Below, piece after piece: positions 1 through 5,997 of a stretch of DNA of 5,997 bases. The stretch comes from Acidobacteriota bacterium (GTDB lineage Bacteria > Acidobacteriota > Vicinamibacteria > Vicinamibacterales > UBA823), in assembly GCA_003509065.1 (NCBI GenBank), contig DODG01000226.1, forward strand, positions 1 through 5,997, in the 5' to 3' direction. The translations under genes and the position numbers were made by a program. Below the pieces are notes generated by a model. That model was not told where the DNA came from and searched no databases. It saw nothing but the letters and a program-made list of their open reading frames with translations. The number at the start of each line of letters is the position of its first letter. Positions within the stretch are counted from its first letter, which is position 1.

Positions 1-1414
1 GGTGTTCGCCGTGATTCCATAGTTTGTTAATTGCGTCGAGGCAATCTTCAATCATCTGTTCGGCCGCTCCGGGTTCGAAAGGCGCAGTTGGCCCAACTTC
101 ATAGCCACCTTCCGGGTATGCGTAAGCCATGGGTAAATATCCGTAATATCCGTTTGAGTATCCAGAAAATAATGTCCAGTCAGCAGGGGATCGCTCTTTA
201 ACCGCTGTGCCGATTTCCGCAAAAGGCTCGACCGGAATTGCAACCAGGGCAGTGTTTCCGATGCGAATCACTTGGATCGGTATATCGTGCGTTCCTCCTC
301 CTCTTCCAAATGTTTGCGTATGGCGCAGTAGAAGGGTTTCGCGTTTTGCTGGGAATGCGGCCTGTTTTATTTCTTCAATTGTGCCTCCATTTTTTCGCAC
401 GTTATCAAGGTTGGCCGTTATGCGGTCGAAATTGGCTTGCACCTCTGATTCTGGAGGCATTTCCCTGATGGCGAGTGAGGCTACAGAATCGAGCGAGCTG
501 AAAGAATCATCGGATTCTCCTACCTGATCGAAAGAGTAGATGCCTAGGTCAGCGCCAGACGCCAAAATTGTTTCAAGTTTCTCTTCTCTCGGTACGGGAT
601 CGATGTTAAGACGAACTCTGGAAGCCTCTATTCCGAGTTGTTTTCCAAGCCGTCGGTAAACGGCGGTATCACCGGTATACCCTTCTACAGGGCCTTGGTT
701 ACCGGCAGCTCCCTGTAGAAATAGGCATGTGCCACCGATGATATTTTCGACGGTTTCTCGTACTACACCCGGGTAGTCCGGAGTGATTAGGCGGTTTTCA
801 GGTCCCATGATAGTTGGGTGGCAGGCGTAGTTAACTAAAGTTGCGACAGGTTTCCCGTCGAGATCATCGATTGCAGTGACCAGCACTTCATGATCAACAA
901 ACCCACTGGGGTTGCGACCTGTAAAAACCTCACCGGTATGACTGACAGGGCGACGATTGATGTTGATTTCACAATGTCCGGCCCCCGAATCAACACGGAC
1001 ATCAGTAAGTTTAGATATTGCTTCTTCGATTGCTTTGACTGAGGCTGGGCCCATTGAATCGAACCATGGCTTAATCATTTCTGAACCCTGAGCTATCCAG
1101 GACAGGCCTTCTATCGGTCCTGAATGAGTGTGTGTGTACGCTATGCGCTGGTTTGAGTGGGGGATTCCTGTTGCTTCATTCACCGCACGCCTGATAACGA
1201 GGTCGTAGGCATCTACCAGCATGCAAGTGTCGATATCAAGAATCGCGATGCGCTCTGATGCCGCTGTATTGCCACTCGACTCGATCACGAGTGCAGTGAT
1301 CGTTAGAGGCATGTCGATACCCTCGGCTCCTTCATGAGATTGTGCGCCCCAACCTGCGTGAGCTATTCCGATCGGTGGTGTGATATCGGTCCGTCCCGTT
1401 CCAGCTGCGAGCAT
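1..1414 (-). CDS. Neutral/alkaline ceramidase-fold protein (3' end outside window)
   Basis: The frame is open for 471 codons from ATG 1414 to the left edge with no stop, so the C-terminus is missing, probably only a short piece given family length. The start is firm: an in-frame TAA directly precedes this ATG, and GGAG lies 6 nt upstream. No signal peptide is seen (it begins MLAAGTGRTDITPPIG), so it is probably cytoplasmic, unlike secreted ceramidases. Likely family landmarks are THTHSGP (about 94-100, His97), NYACHP (His199), PVEPFAEIG (Glu396) and SNGYYGYLP (Tyr423), which match the two His, Glu and Tyr zinc ligands of Pseudomonas neutral ceramidase. The block GAAGNQGP (235-242) stands where ceramidases have GD(V/L)SPN, putting Gly241 in place of the conserved active-site Ser. 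I infer a zinc-dependent hydrolase of the ceramidase-like superfamily with an unknown substrate. It lies 109 bp downstream of the thiamine-diphosphate enzyme gene, on the same strand. Family placement is fairly sure; function is not. Confidence 0.85.
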   Translation of the reverse strand, partial: MLAAGTGRTDITPPIGIAHAGWGAQSHEGAEGIDMPLTITALVIESSGNTAASERIAILDIDTCMLVDAYDLVIRRAVNEATGIPHSNQRIAYTHTHSGPIEGLSWIAQGSEMIKPWFDSMGPASVKAIEEAISKLTDVRVDSGAGHCEININRRPVSHTGEVFTGRNPSGFVDHEVLVTAIDDLDGKPVATLVNYACHPTIMGPENRLITPDYPGVVRETVENIIGGTCLFLQGAAGNQGPVEGYTGDTAVYRRLGKQLGIEASRVRLNIDPVPREEKLETILASGADLGIYSFDQVGESDDSFSSLDSVASLAIREMPPESEVQANFDRITANLDNVRKNGGTIEEIKQAAFPAKRETLLLRHTQTFGRGGGTHDIPIQVIRIGNTALVAIPVEPFAEIGTAVKERSPADWTLFSGYSNGYYGYLPMAYAYPEGGYEVGPTAPFEPGAAEQMIEDCLDAINKLWNHGEH

Positions 1415-1523
1415 TTATTTCTCCATGATGTTAGAAGTGAGTGTTGATTCAGGACAGGCTGTAAGGAGAGCAAGTCCTAATTCTCTCTCGGACCTGTTTC
1501 TAATTCTTGTAAAGTTTATTTCG
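1415..1523 (-). other. Short intergenic gap between minus-strand genes
   Basis: The 109 bp between the stop of the thiamine-diphosphate enzyme gene and the start of the ceramidase-fold gene hold the GGAG ribosome binding site and one ACTTTAC heptamer (minus strand, 1515-1509), the same word that forms the arms of the palindrome at 3255-3273. A weak GAGAG/CTCTC pairing exists but has a long loop and no following T-run, so I do not call a terminator. No good promoter was found. Read-through from the upstream gene is plausible. Confidence 0.4.
1421..1424 (-). promoter_or_regulatory. Ribosome binding site of the ceramidase-fold gene
   Basis: GGAG read on the minus strand, 6 nt before ATG 1414. 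This is the clearest Shine-Dalgarno sequence in the window and, together with the in-frame TAA immediately before the ATG, fixes the start. Confidence 0.6.
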
Positions 1524-3209
1524 CTAGTCCCAGGCTTTTGGAGCGATACTGTCTATATTGGTTTTCACATCAATTACCGCGGGTTTGCCAGCATTTAATG
1601 CTTGATCCAGTGCCCCTTCAAAATGCGTCGGCTTGGTTACTGTGATTCCTAAGCCGCCCATCTGTTCTGCCATAGCAGCAAAATCAACATTGGTCAGCTT
1701 CCATAGTTCGTCTGAGCCTGGAAGGGGACCACCGTAGTTGCGTTCGTTTAATGCACGCTCCTGGTTCAGTGAGGCATTGTTGTTCACAACCGTTACCGTG
1801 TTCAATCCATAACGGACGCCGGTGTCCATTTCCATGAAGTGATACCACATAGCCCCATCGCCAGCGAACGTGATCACAGGCCGGTTAGGGGCAGCTGCTT
1901 TAGCCCCAAACGCAGCAGGGAATGCCCAACCTAAGGAACCCGCACACCTGATGAACGATTGATCGGGACTGGAGAAATCGATCATTGTCCCTGTCCAGAT
2001 ACCTGAGTGACCTGTGTCAGCCACTAAGATTGCGTCGCTAGGAAGGTGATCAGCTAGTTCTTTACATAATCGTTCAGTTCGCATAGGTGTGTCATCAGAG
2101 TTCCACAGATGATCTACGCTGGCTTTCCAATCATCCACCAAGTTTTGAACATGGGCTACCCAAGTCGCCCGATCCTGTTCATTACTGGCCTTTCCAACTT
2201 CGCCGGTCGAACGGAGCATTTTTTGAAGTCCGGCCTGAATGTCCGATTGAAGACCTACTTCAATTGGGAATGATCGTCCCAGTTCAGCGGCATTGATATC
2301 CATTTGGATGATTCGTGTATTTGCCCGTGGGAGCTTCCAGTCATTTGTGACCTGCCCCCCGGTATGACTACCAATAAAGAAAACCAAATCGGCTTCAGCA
2401 ACTGCCTGATTGGCGCAGGCCCGTGAGTAGGATCCGGGGACACCAACAGCTAGCGGGTGATTTGCAGGGAATGTATCTTTAGCATTCAATGCTGTAGCTA
2501 CAGGGATATTCAACAGTTCGGCCAGTTCGATTAGCTGTTTACTAGCGCCCGATGTTTTCACGCCTCCACCCGCAATAATTACCGGTTTATTAGAGCTTGC
2601 GAGAGCGCTAAGTGCTGCATTGACGGAGTTCGCATCCGGTTCCGGTCTAAAAGGCGGTAGACTTGAGAATTGATTTTCAATCACCACTTCCAAATCAGCG
2701 CTGTTCTTGCTGATTTCTCCACCGGCAATACCTGCCAGATCGAGGTGAGCTGGACCAGGTGTTCCTGTGGTCGCCTCACGAATGGCCTGTCGCAAGTACA
2801 TCGGTAATTGATCGGTTCTGTCTACTCTGGCACTATATTTTGTATTGGCTGAAAATGGGCTGCTGTGGTCGACTTCCTGATAGGCGTTTCGACCCTGTTG
2901 TTCCTGGGCTAGGCGGCCTGTCAAAGCAATAACTGGGGAATTTGCCAGGTATGCGTCTTGCAACCCTGCAGCAAGATTCGTAGCTCCAACCGACTGTGCG
3001 CCGCAGAAACCAACGGATCCTTTAACCCGTGCGTAACCGTCTGCCATGTAAGCCGCGGGCTTTTCACTGTGGGCCATAACTCGGGTTATTCCAAGTTTTT
3101 CCATGTGCGGCATGGCATCATCAACGATGACCGGCATAAAGAAGAAGTGCGTAACACCATAGCCGTGCATGGTTTCAGCAAGAAAGGCGGCACCAGACAT
3201 TTGTGTCAT
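1524..3209 (-). CDS. Thiamine-diphosphate-dependent enzyme, acetolactate synthase-like superfamily
   Basis: Encodes 561 residues, normal length for this superfamily, ending in TAG. The three domains are visible. The N-terminal pyrimidine-binding domain (about 1-165) has the expected cofactor-activating glutamate Glu49 in HSEKPAAYMADGYAR and a YQEVDHS segment (110-116, Gln111) like the FQE(I/V)D motif. A central domain (about 190-330) includes VIIAGGGV. The C-terminal PP-binding domain (about 370-550) has the metal/diphosphate motif starting at Gly450-Asp451-Gly452 and ending in the Asn476-Asn478 run. It should bind thiamine diphosphate and Mg2+ and either decarboxylate a 2-oxo acid or make or break a C-C bond next to a carbonyl. 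The loop after the first strand reads FFFMPVIVDDAMP where relatives often have a G-x-P-G turn, so it is probably not a housekeeping acetolactate synthase, and no regulatory-subunit gene is adjacent. Start ATG 3209 has only a weak AAGGG 11 nt upstream; ATG 3200 is an alternative. Substrate unassigned. Confidence 0.93.
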   Translation of the reverse strand: MTQMSGAAFLAETMHGYGVTHFFFMPVIVDDAMPHMEKLGITRVMAHSEKPAAYMADGYARVKGSVGFCGAQSVGATNLAAGLQDAYLANSPVIALTGRLAQEQQGRNAYQEVDHSSPFSANTKYSARVDRTDQLPMYLRQAIREATTGTPGPAHLDLAGIAGGEISKNSADLEVVIENQFSSLPPFRPEPDANSVNAALSALASSNKPVIIAGGGVKTSGASKQLIELAELLNIPVATALNAKDTFPANHPLAVGVPGSYSRACANQAVAEADLVFFIGSHTGGQVTNDWKLPRANTRIIQMDINAAELGRSFPIEVGLQSDIQAGLQKMLRSTGEVGKASNEQDRATWVAHVQNLVDDWKASVDHLWNSDDTPMRTERLCKELADHLPSDAILVADTGHSGIWTGTMIDFSSPDQSFIRCAGSLGWAFPAAFGAKAAAPNRPVITFAGDGAMWYHFMEMDTGVRYGLNTVTVVNNNASLNQERALNERNYGGPLPGSDELWKLTNVDFAAMAEQMGGLGITVTKPTHFEGALDQALNAGKPAVIDVKTNIDSIAPKAWD

Positions 3210-3378
3210 TTTGGAGAGAACCCTTAGTCTATATTTGAACGTAATTTTTGCCGCACTTTACCTGATGTAAAGTCCGATCGGTTTTCTTGCCCAGCCCTAG
3301 CATTGCTGTTTGAACAAAATAAAAGAGGTTTTTAGTCGAAGAATCTATTTATCAGTAGCTGTCCCGCAGGTTTGACCT
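3210..3378. other. Intergenic region upstream of the thiamine-diphosphate enzyme gene
   Basis: These 169 bp separate two minus-strand genes. They contain a perfect 7-bp inverted repeat (3255-3273), an adjacent 8-bp palindrome CCGATCGG (3274-3281), and an AT-rich stretch with TATAGA near 3227 on the minus strand that could be a -10 element but lacks a good -35 partner. No hairpin followed by a T-run was found after the monooxygenase stop, so termination there is not shown. The length and the palindrome suggest the enzyme gene may have its own regulated promoter. Confidence 0.4.
3255..3273. promoter_or_regulatory. Perfect inverted repeat, candidate operator
   Basis: ACTTTAC - CTGAT - GTAAAGT: two perfect 7-bp arms around a 5-bp spacer, 46 bp upstream of ATG 3209. 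A 19-bp dyad of this geometry is typical of a dimeric regulator's site. It is not followed by a U-run on the minus strand (the downstream bases are GCGGCAAAAATT), so it is a poor terminator. A further single ACTTTAC is found at 1515-1509, before the next gene. The binding protein is not in the window. Confidence 0.4.
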
Positions 3379-4635
3379 CTAGCTGACTTGATGAGCAACG
3401 TGTTTTGATACGTGTTCAGCATCTTCACCGACGCCGATGAACTGTGCAGATTTTGATCCGTACATCCATTGCAGACCCATGAAATACAGGCCCGGGAATT
3501 TAGTTATGCCCCGTCGCTGAATTGGAAAATTGTGTTCGTCTGTGATCGGTAACTTGATCCAGTCAAAATCGTATTTGAACCCTGTCGCCCAGATAATCGT
3601 TTTTATTGCCGAGTCGGTTAAATTAAATGAGGACGGACTTTCGGATTCAGGCCATTCTTCGATTCCAGGGGGGACGAAACTGTCGTCAAGGGGAACTTTG
3701 ATACCAAATCGTTCAATGTATTGGTCAACGTTCTCTTTCCATTGAATTGGATGATTATCCACTTCAGTTAAGATGTTTAATAGCCCAGTCTTGAGCGTTA
3801 GAGTGTCTCCGTTTCCTCCACTTACAGGGCCTACTAATCTCACACCGTTTTTCGCCATTTGTCGTAGATATATGTCGTGTCCTCCTTTGGCTCCGCTCGT
3901 GTGTGCTGAAGAACCGAATCTTGAGTCGTAGATCGACTCAACGTCGTTGATGGTCTTGTCAAAACTGCCCATAGCGTAGTTCCACCACGATGAATCGCGG
4001 CCACGATATCTCCGTGGTCGCCTGCCGGCCCTGCTAACGGATAAAACAACTTTCCGGCCAGCTTCTAGAAGCTCTTCAGTGATTTGAGCACCTGACTGGC
4101 CGGAGCCTACGACTAATACAGCGCCATCTGCCAAGCTTTGAGGGTTTTTGTACTCTGTTGAGTGTATTTGTCTTATGGACTTTGAAAGACATGACGCGTA
4201 TGCGGGGATCCTTGGTACGCCGAATGCTCCTGTCGCAACAATTACGCATTGGGCATTAATTGTTTGCCCTTTGGAAGTATTTAACGAATATCTGTTGTTG
4301 TTTTTCAATAGTGATTCCACCACAACGCCGGTGCGGATCGGCGAACTGAAATACTTAGCGTAATTTTGTAGATATTCGATCGTAGAATTTTTTGACAAGT
4401 AACCTTCCGGTTCAGATCCGGTGTAGTGAAAACCGGGTAGCCGCACGGCCCAATTTGGATTCACAAGGTGAAATCCGTCCCACCTTTCGTTGATCCATGT
4501 GTTAGCTACCTTGCCGCGTTCTAGAACGATGTGGTCAAGTTTCTTTTTGGTAAGCCAATAGCTTGTGGCGAGGCCCGCAGAGCCCGCTCCGATAATTACG
4601 ATATTCTGATCTTCGATCGATCGATCTATTGGCAT
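3379..4635 (-). CDS. Flavin-containing monooxygenase-like FAD/NAD(P)-dependent oxidoreductase
   Basis: Encodes 418 residues from ATG 4635 to TAG; a TTG at 4641, two codons upstream and in frame, is the alternative start, and neither has a clear ribosome binding site. Numbering from the ATG, GAGSAG (16-21) is the N-terminal FAD-binding Rossmann motif, followed by an acidic strand end (VLER). VATGAFGVP (about 133-141) is the ATG-type linker motif. IHSTEY (157-162) recalls the HSxxY core of the FMO fingerprint, GSGQSG (177-182) is the NADPH-binding glycine motif, and WATGF (349-353) is the C-terminal ATG motif. These support a soluble class B-type flavoprotein that uses NADPH and O2 to hydroxylate or N/S-oxygenate a substrate, or to perform Baeyer-Villiger oxidation. 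From memory it resembles the MSMEG_0569-type oxidoreductases (RWDxFxLVxPNW and RRYRGRD segments), but I cannot verify this. It is the first gene of the minus-strand set and divergent from the dehydratase gene. Confidence 0.9.
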   Translation of the reverse strand: MPIDRSIEDQNIVIIGAGSAGLATSYWLTKKKLDHIVLERGKVANTWINERWDGFHLVNPNWAVRLPGFHYTGSEPEGYLSKNSTIEYLQNYAKYFSSPIRTGVVVESLLKNNNRYSLNTSKGQTINAQCVIVATGAFGVPRIPAYASCLSKSIRQIHSTEYKNPQSLADGAVLVVGSGQSGAQITEELLEAGRKVVLSVSRAGRRPRRYRGRDSSWWNYAMGSFDKTINDVESIYDSRFGSSAHTSGAKGGHDIYLRQMAKNGVRLVGPVSGGNGDTLTLKTGLLNILTEVDNHPIQWKENVDQYIERFGIKVPLDDSFVPPGIEEWPESESPSSFNLTDSAIKTIIWATGFKYDFDWIKLPITDEHNFPIQRRGITKFPGLYFMGLQWMYGSKSAQFIGVGEDAEHVSKHVAHQVS

Positions 4636-4703
4636 AGCCAAACGGTTTTCATATTTGCTTATTCGATCTTTTGGGATTGTGGGGTGATTGCCAGTAATTA
4701 TTC

Positions 4704-4731
4704 AGGATATTAATTGTTAATTGTTTGTAAA
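4704..4731 (-). promoter_or_regulatory. Possible promoter for the flavin monooxygenase gene
   Basis: On the minus strand, TTTACA (4731-4726, five of six bases of the -35 consensus) is followed after 16 bp by TATCCT (4709-4704, four of six bases of the -10 consensus). The spacer is filled by the tandem TTAATTG repeat. This would give a leader of roughly 60 nt. It was found by eye only and consensus promoters are common by chance in AT-rich DNA. Confidence 0.25.
4710..4723 (+). repeat. Tandem 7-bp repeat TTAATTG x2 inside an inverted repeat
   Basis: Two exact copies of TTAATTG (4710-4716 and 4717-4723) lie between the arms CAGGAT (4703-4708) and ATCCTG (4731-4736), which are 22 bp apart. The arrangement sits in the centre of the divergent region, overlapping a possible minus-strand promoter, and could be a regulator site acting on both genes. 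Confidence 0.35.
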
Positions 4732-4861
4732 TCCTGCTGGCGAATCAGCATATCGGCGGTTTCTTATACACAGGCGAACCTCTTGTCGACCAGGTGATTC
4801 CTTGTGAAACTTGCATTGCACGTACGAACACTCAACCATATTTCAATACTCGGGAACGTTC

Positions 4862-5997
4862 ATGAAGATTACAAAGATAACCCCTTGGCTACTCCTGGCT
4901 AGAGCTGCTTACAACTTTGGTAGACAGGGGGAATACATATTTGTAGAGGTTCAAACAGATGAGGGAGTCACCGGGTGGGGTGAAGTCACAACAACCTACC
5001 CGGCTGCGAATCGAGCAGTGTGTGCGGTTATTCAACAATTGCTCCCCATGTTGAAAGGTGATAATCCTCTTCATATCGAAATGATCTGGAACAAAATTTT
5101 CAGACGGTTTACCTACATGGGTTCACGTGGTGCTACCACGAACGCCATTAGTGGAATCGACATCGCGCTATGGGATATTCGTGGCAAGGTGTTAAATCAA
5201 CCGATTTACAATTTGCTAGGGGGGCCAGTCCGCGAAAACATCGAACTTTACACACATCCTGATCCCAATATTGGGCCTGATGAGGCGAAGAGCCAGGCCA
5301 AGGAGATTGCAGATTCGGGGCATACAGCTATGAAATTCGACCCGTATCCGAGTATGCCGGAAGAGAGCAATGGTTACCTCAGTGGAAAGATGACGTCGCA
5401 GGGCGAAGGTGAAGGGAACGAAATAACAACTGCGTTTCGTGAAGGCGCAGGTCCTGACATGGAGTTACTTATTGACGCTCATGGTCGTTTCGATGTTCCT
5501 ACCGCTGTTCGTTTATCACGCAGTGTTGCTTCATCAAACATTCACTGGTGGGAAGAACCTGTGCCTGTGGAAAGCACTCATGCCCTAAAAAATGTACGCG
5601 ATCAAATCGATCTTCCGATTTCTGTGGGTGAGCGACTTCATACCCGTTGGGAATTTGTAGCCGTTCTCGAGCAGGATCTAACCGACTTTCTAATGCCAGA
5701 TGTCACTTGGACCGGTGGGATATCAGAGTTGAAGAAAATTTCGACGATGGCTGAAGCCTATTATGTTCCGATCTCGCCTCACGATGCCAGCGGCCCAATT
5801 AATGTACTTGCCGGGGCGCAGGTTATGATGACTGTCCCGAATTTCTACAAACTTGAAACCGCACGCCACAGGCTAGTTGCGTACGACAACTTTATTCAAA
5901 CTCCCTTAGACGTTCGAGATGGGAAGTTGCATATGTCCGATGCTCCAGGCCTGGGAATTGAAATGAACATGGACTTTATGCGGGCGAATTCCGATGA
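4862..5997 (+). CDS. Mandelate racemase/muconate lactonizing-family enzyme, galactonate dehydratase-like (3' end outside window)
   Basis: The frame is open for 378 codons from ATG 4862 to the right edge. The final TGA letters are out of frame (the last full codon is GAT), so the stop lies beyond the window, probably very near because the usual closing APGLGIEM segment is present. The N-terminal capping domain (about 1-125) starts MKITKI and includes TDEGVTGWGE and GIDIALWDIRGK. The barrel domain follows, with likely Mg2+ ligands Asp205 (LLIDAHGR), Glu231 (WWEEPV) and Glu257 (SVGERLHTR). His207, two residues after the first ligand, and His307 in SPHDASGPI match the His185/His285 acid-base pair of E. 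coli D-galactonate dehydratase. The KxK motif of racemases is reduced to Lys158-Phe-Asp160. I infer syn- or anti-dehydration of a sugar acid or related alpha-hydroxy acid; the exact substrate is unknown. The stretch between Lys158 and Asp205 is longer than in E. coli DgoD, with a Gly/Glu-rich insert. The ribosome binding site is weak (GGGA, 7 nt upstream). Confidence 0.92.
   Translation, partial: MKITKITPWLLLARAAYNFGRQGEYIFVEVQTDEGVTGWGEVTTTYPAANRAVCAVIQQLLPMLKGDNPLHIEMIWNKIFRRFTYMGSRGATTNAISGIDIALWDIRGKVLNQPIYNLLGGPVRENIELYTHPDPNIGPDEAKSQAKEIADSGHTAMKFDPYPSMPEESNGYLSGKMTSQGEGEGNEITTAFREGAGPDMELLIDAHGRFDVPTAVRLSRSVASSNIHWWEEPVPVESTHALKNVRDQIDLPISVGERLHTRWEFVAVLEQDLTDFLMPDVTWTGGISELKKISTMAEAYYVPISPHDASGPINVLAGAQVMMTVPNFYKLETARHRLVAYDNFIQTPLDVRDGKLHMSDAPGLGIEMNMDFMRANSD

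Larger units (their letters stand above)
4636..4861. promoter_or_regulatory. Divergent intergenic control region
   Basis: 226 bp between the start codons of two divergent enzyme genes, so promoters for both directions should lie here. The AT-rich core at 4695-4731 contains the tandem TTAATTG repeat and the CAGGAT/ATCCTG inverted repeat described separately. Toward the dehydratase gene (4737-4861) I see only a small TGCTG/CAGCA pairing (4735-4750) and a TTATACA stretch near 4765 that could be a -10 element but has no matching -35. No tRNA, riboswitch or small gene was recognised. Confidence 0.5.

Noticed and set aside
207..527. Plus-strand open frames of 106 and 76 codons within the left-edge gene
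   Set aside because: They lie antisense to a full-length frame with clear ceramidase-fold motifs; their translations show no domain and are rich in Pro, Arg and Cys as typical shadow frames.
1380..1598. Plus-strand 72-codon frame spanning the 1415-1523 gap
   Set aside because: It overlaps the ends of two well-supported minus-strand genes, has no convincing ribosome binding site and no recognisable protein features.
3274..3281. CCGATCGG palindrome beside the 19-bp dyad
   Set aside because: An isolated 8-bp palindrome is expected by chance and has no second copy that I could find in an intergenic region here.
3337..3378. Possible rho-independent terminator after the monooxygenase gene
   Set aside because: The only hairpin near the stop (AGGT-CAA-ACCT) has a 4-bp stem and is not followed by a T-run; the later T-rich stretch has no stem before it.
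4613..4626. TCGA tetranucleotide repeat (three copies plus TC) near the monooxygenase start, considered as a phase-variation tract
   Set aside because: Only three and a half units, inside a normally coded segment (IDRSIED); too short to expect slippage.
4531..4713. Plus-strand 60-codon frame running into the divergent region
   Set aside because: Mostly antisense to the FAD-binding motif of the monooxygenase gene, with no family features or promoter of its own.
4889..5074. Minus-strand 61-codon frame inside the dehydratase gene
   Set aside because: Antisense to the conserved capping domain of the enolase-superfamily gene.
5995..5997. Terminal TGA as the stop of the dehydratase gene
   Set aside because: The triplet is out of frame: the frame reads GAT at 5993-5995 and leaves GA at the edge, so the gene continues past the window.

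Overview
The window holds four protein-coding genes and no RNA genes, mobile elements or CRISPR. Base composition looks balanced by eye. The gene mix (an enolase-superfamily dehydratase, a flavin monooxygenase, an orphan thiamine-diphosphate enzyme and a ceramidase-fold hydrolase) resembles free-living heterotrophs with expanded catabolic enzyme families, such as marine SAR202 Chloroflexota. That taxonomic guess comes from gene content only; there is no phylogenetic marker here.

Layout: three genes lie on the minus strand. In transcription order these are a flavin-containing monooxygenase-like oxidoreductase (4635 to 3379), a thiamine-diphosphate enzyme of the acetolactate synthase-like superfamily (3209 to 1524), and a neutral-ceramidase-fold protein (1414 down to the left edge, 3' end cut off). 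Gaps between them are 169 and 109 bp with no convincing terminator, so they may form one transcription unit or have internal promoters. A fourth gene on the plus strand (4862 to the right edge, 3' end cut off) encodes a mandelate racemase/muconate lactonizing-type enzyme with the active-site pattern of D-galactonate dehydratase. It is divergent from the monooxygenase across a 226-bp intergenic region that carries a tandem 7-bp repeat nested in an inverted repeat, which may be a shared control region.

Functionally, all four look like soluble cytoplasmic enzymes. A sugar-acid-type dehydratase, a C-C lyase or decarboxylase and a monooxygenase could act on one class of organic compounds, but no substrate can be assigned. 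The ceramidase-fold protein keeps the likely zinc ligands but has glycine where true neutral ceramidases have the conserved active-site serine, so it should not be called a ceramidase. There is no transporter, regulator or RNA-based element, and nothing that clearly qualifies as a new defence or mobile system. The most interesting features are the unassigned chemistry of this cassette and two possible operator sites.
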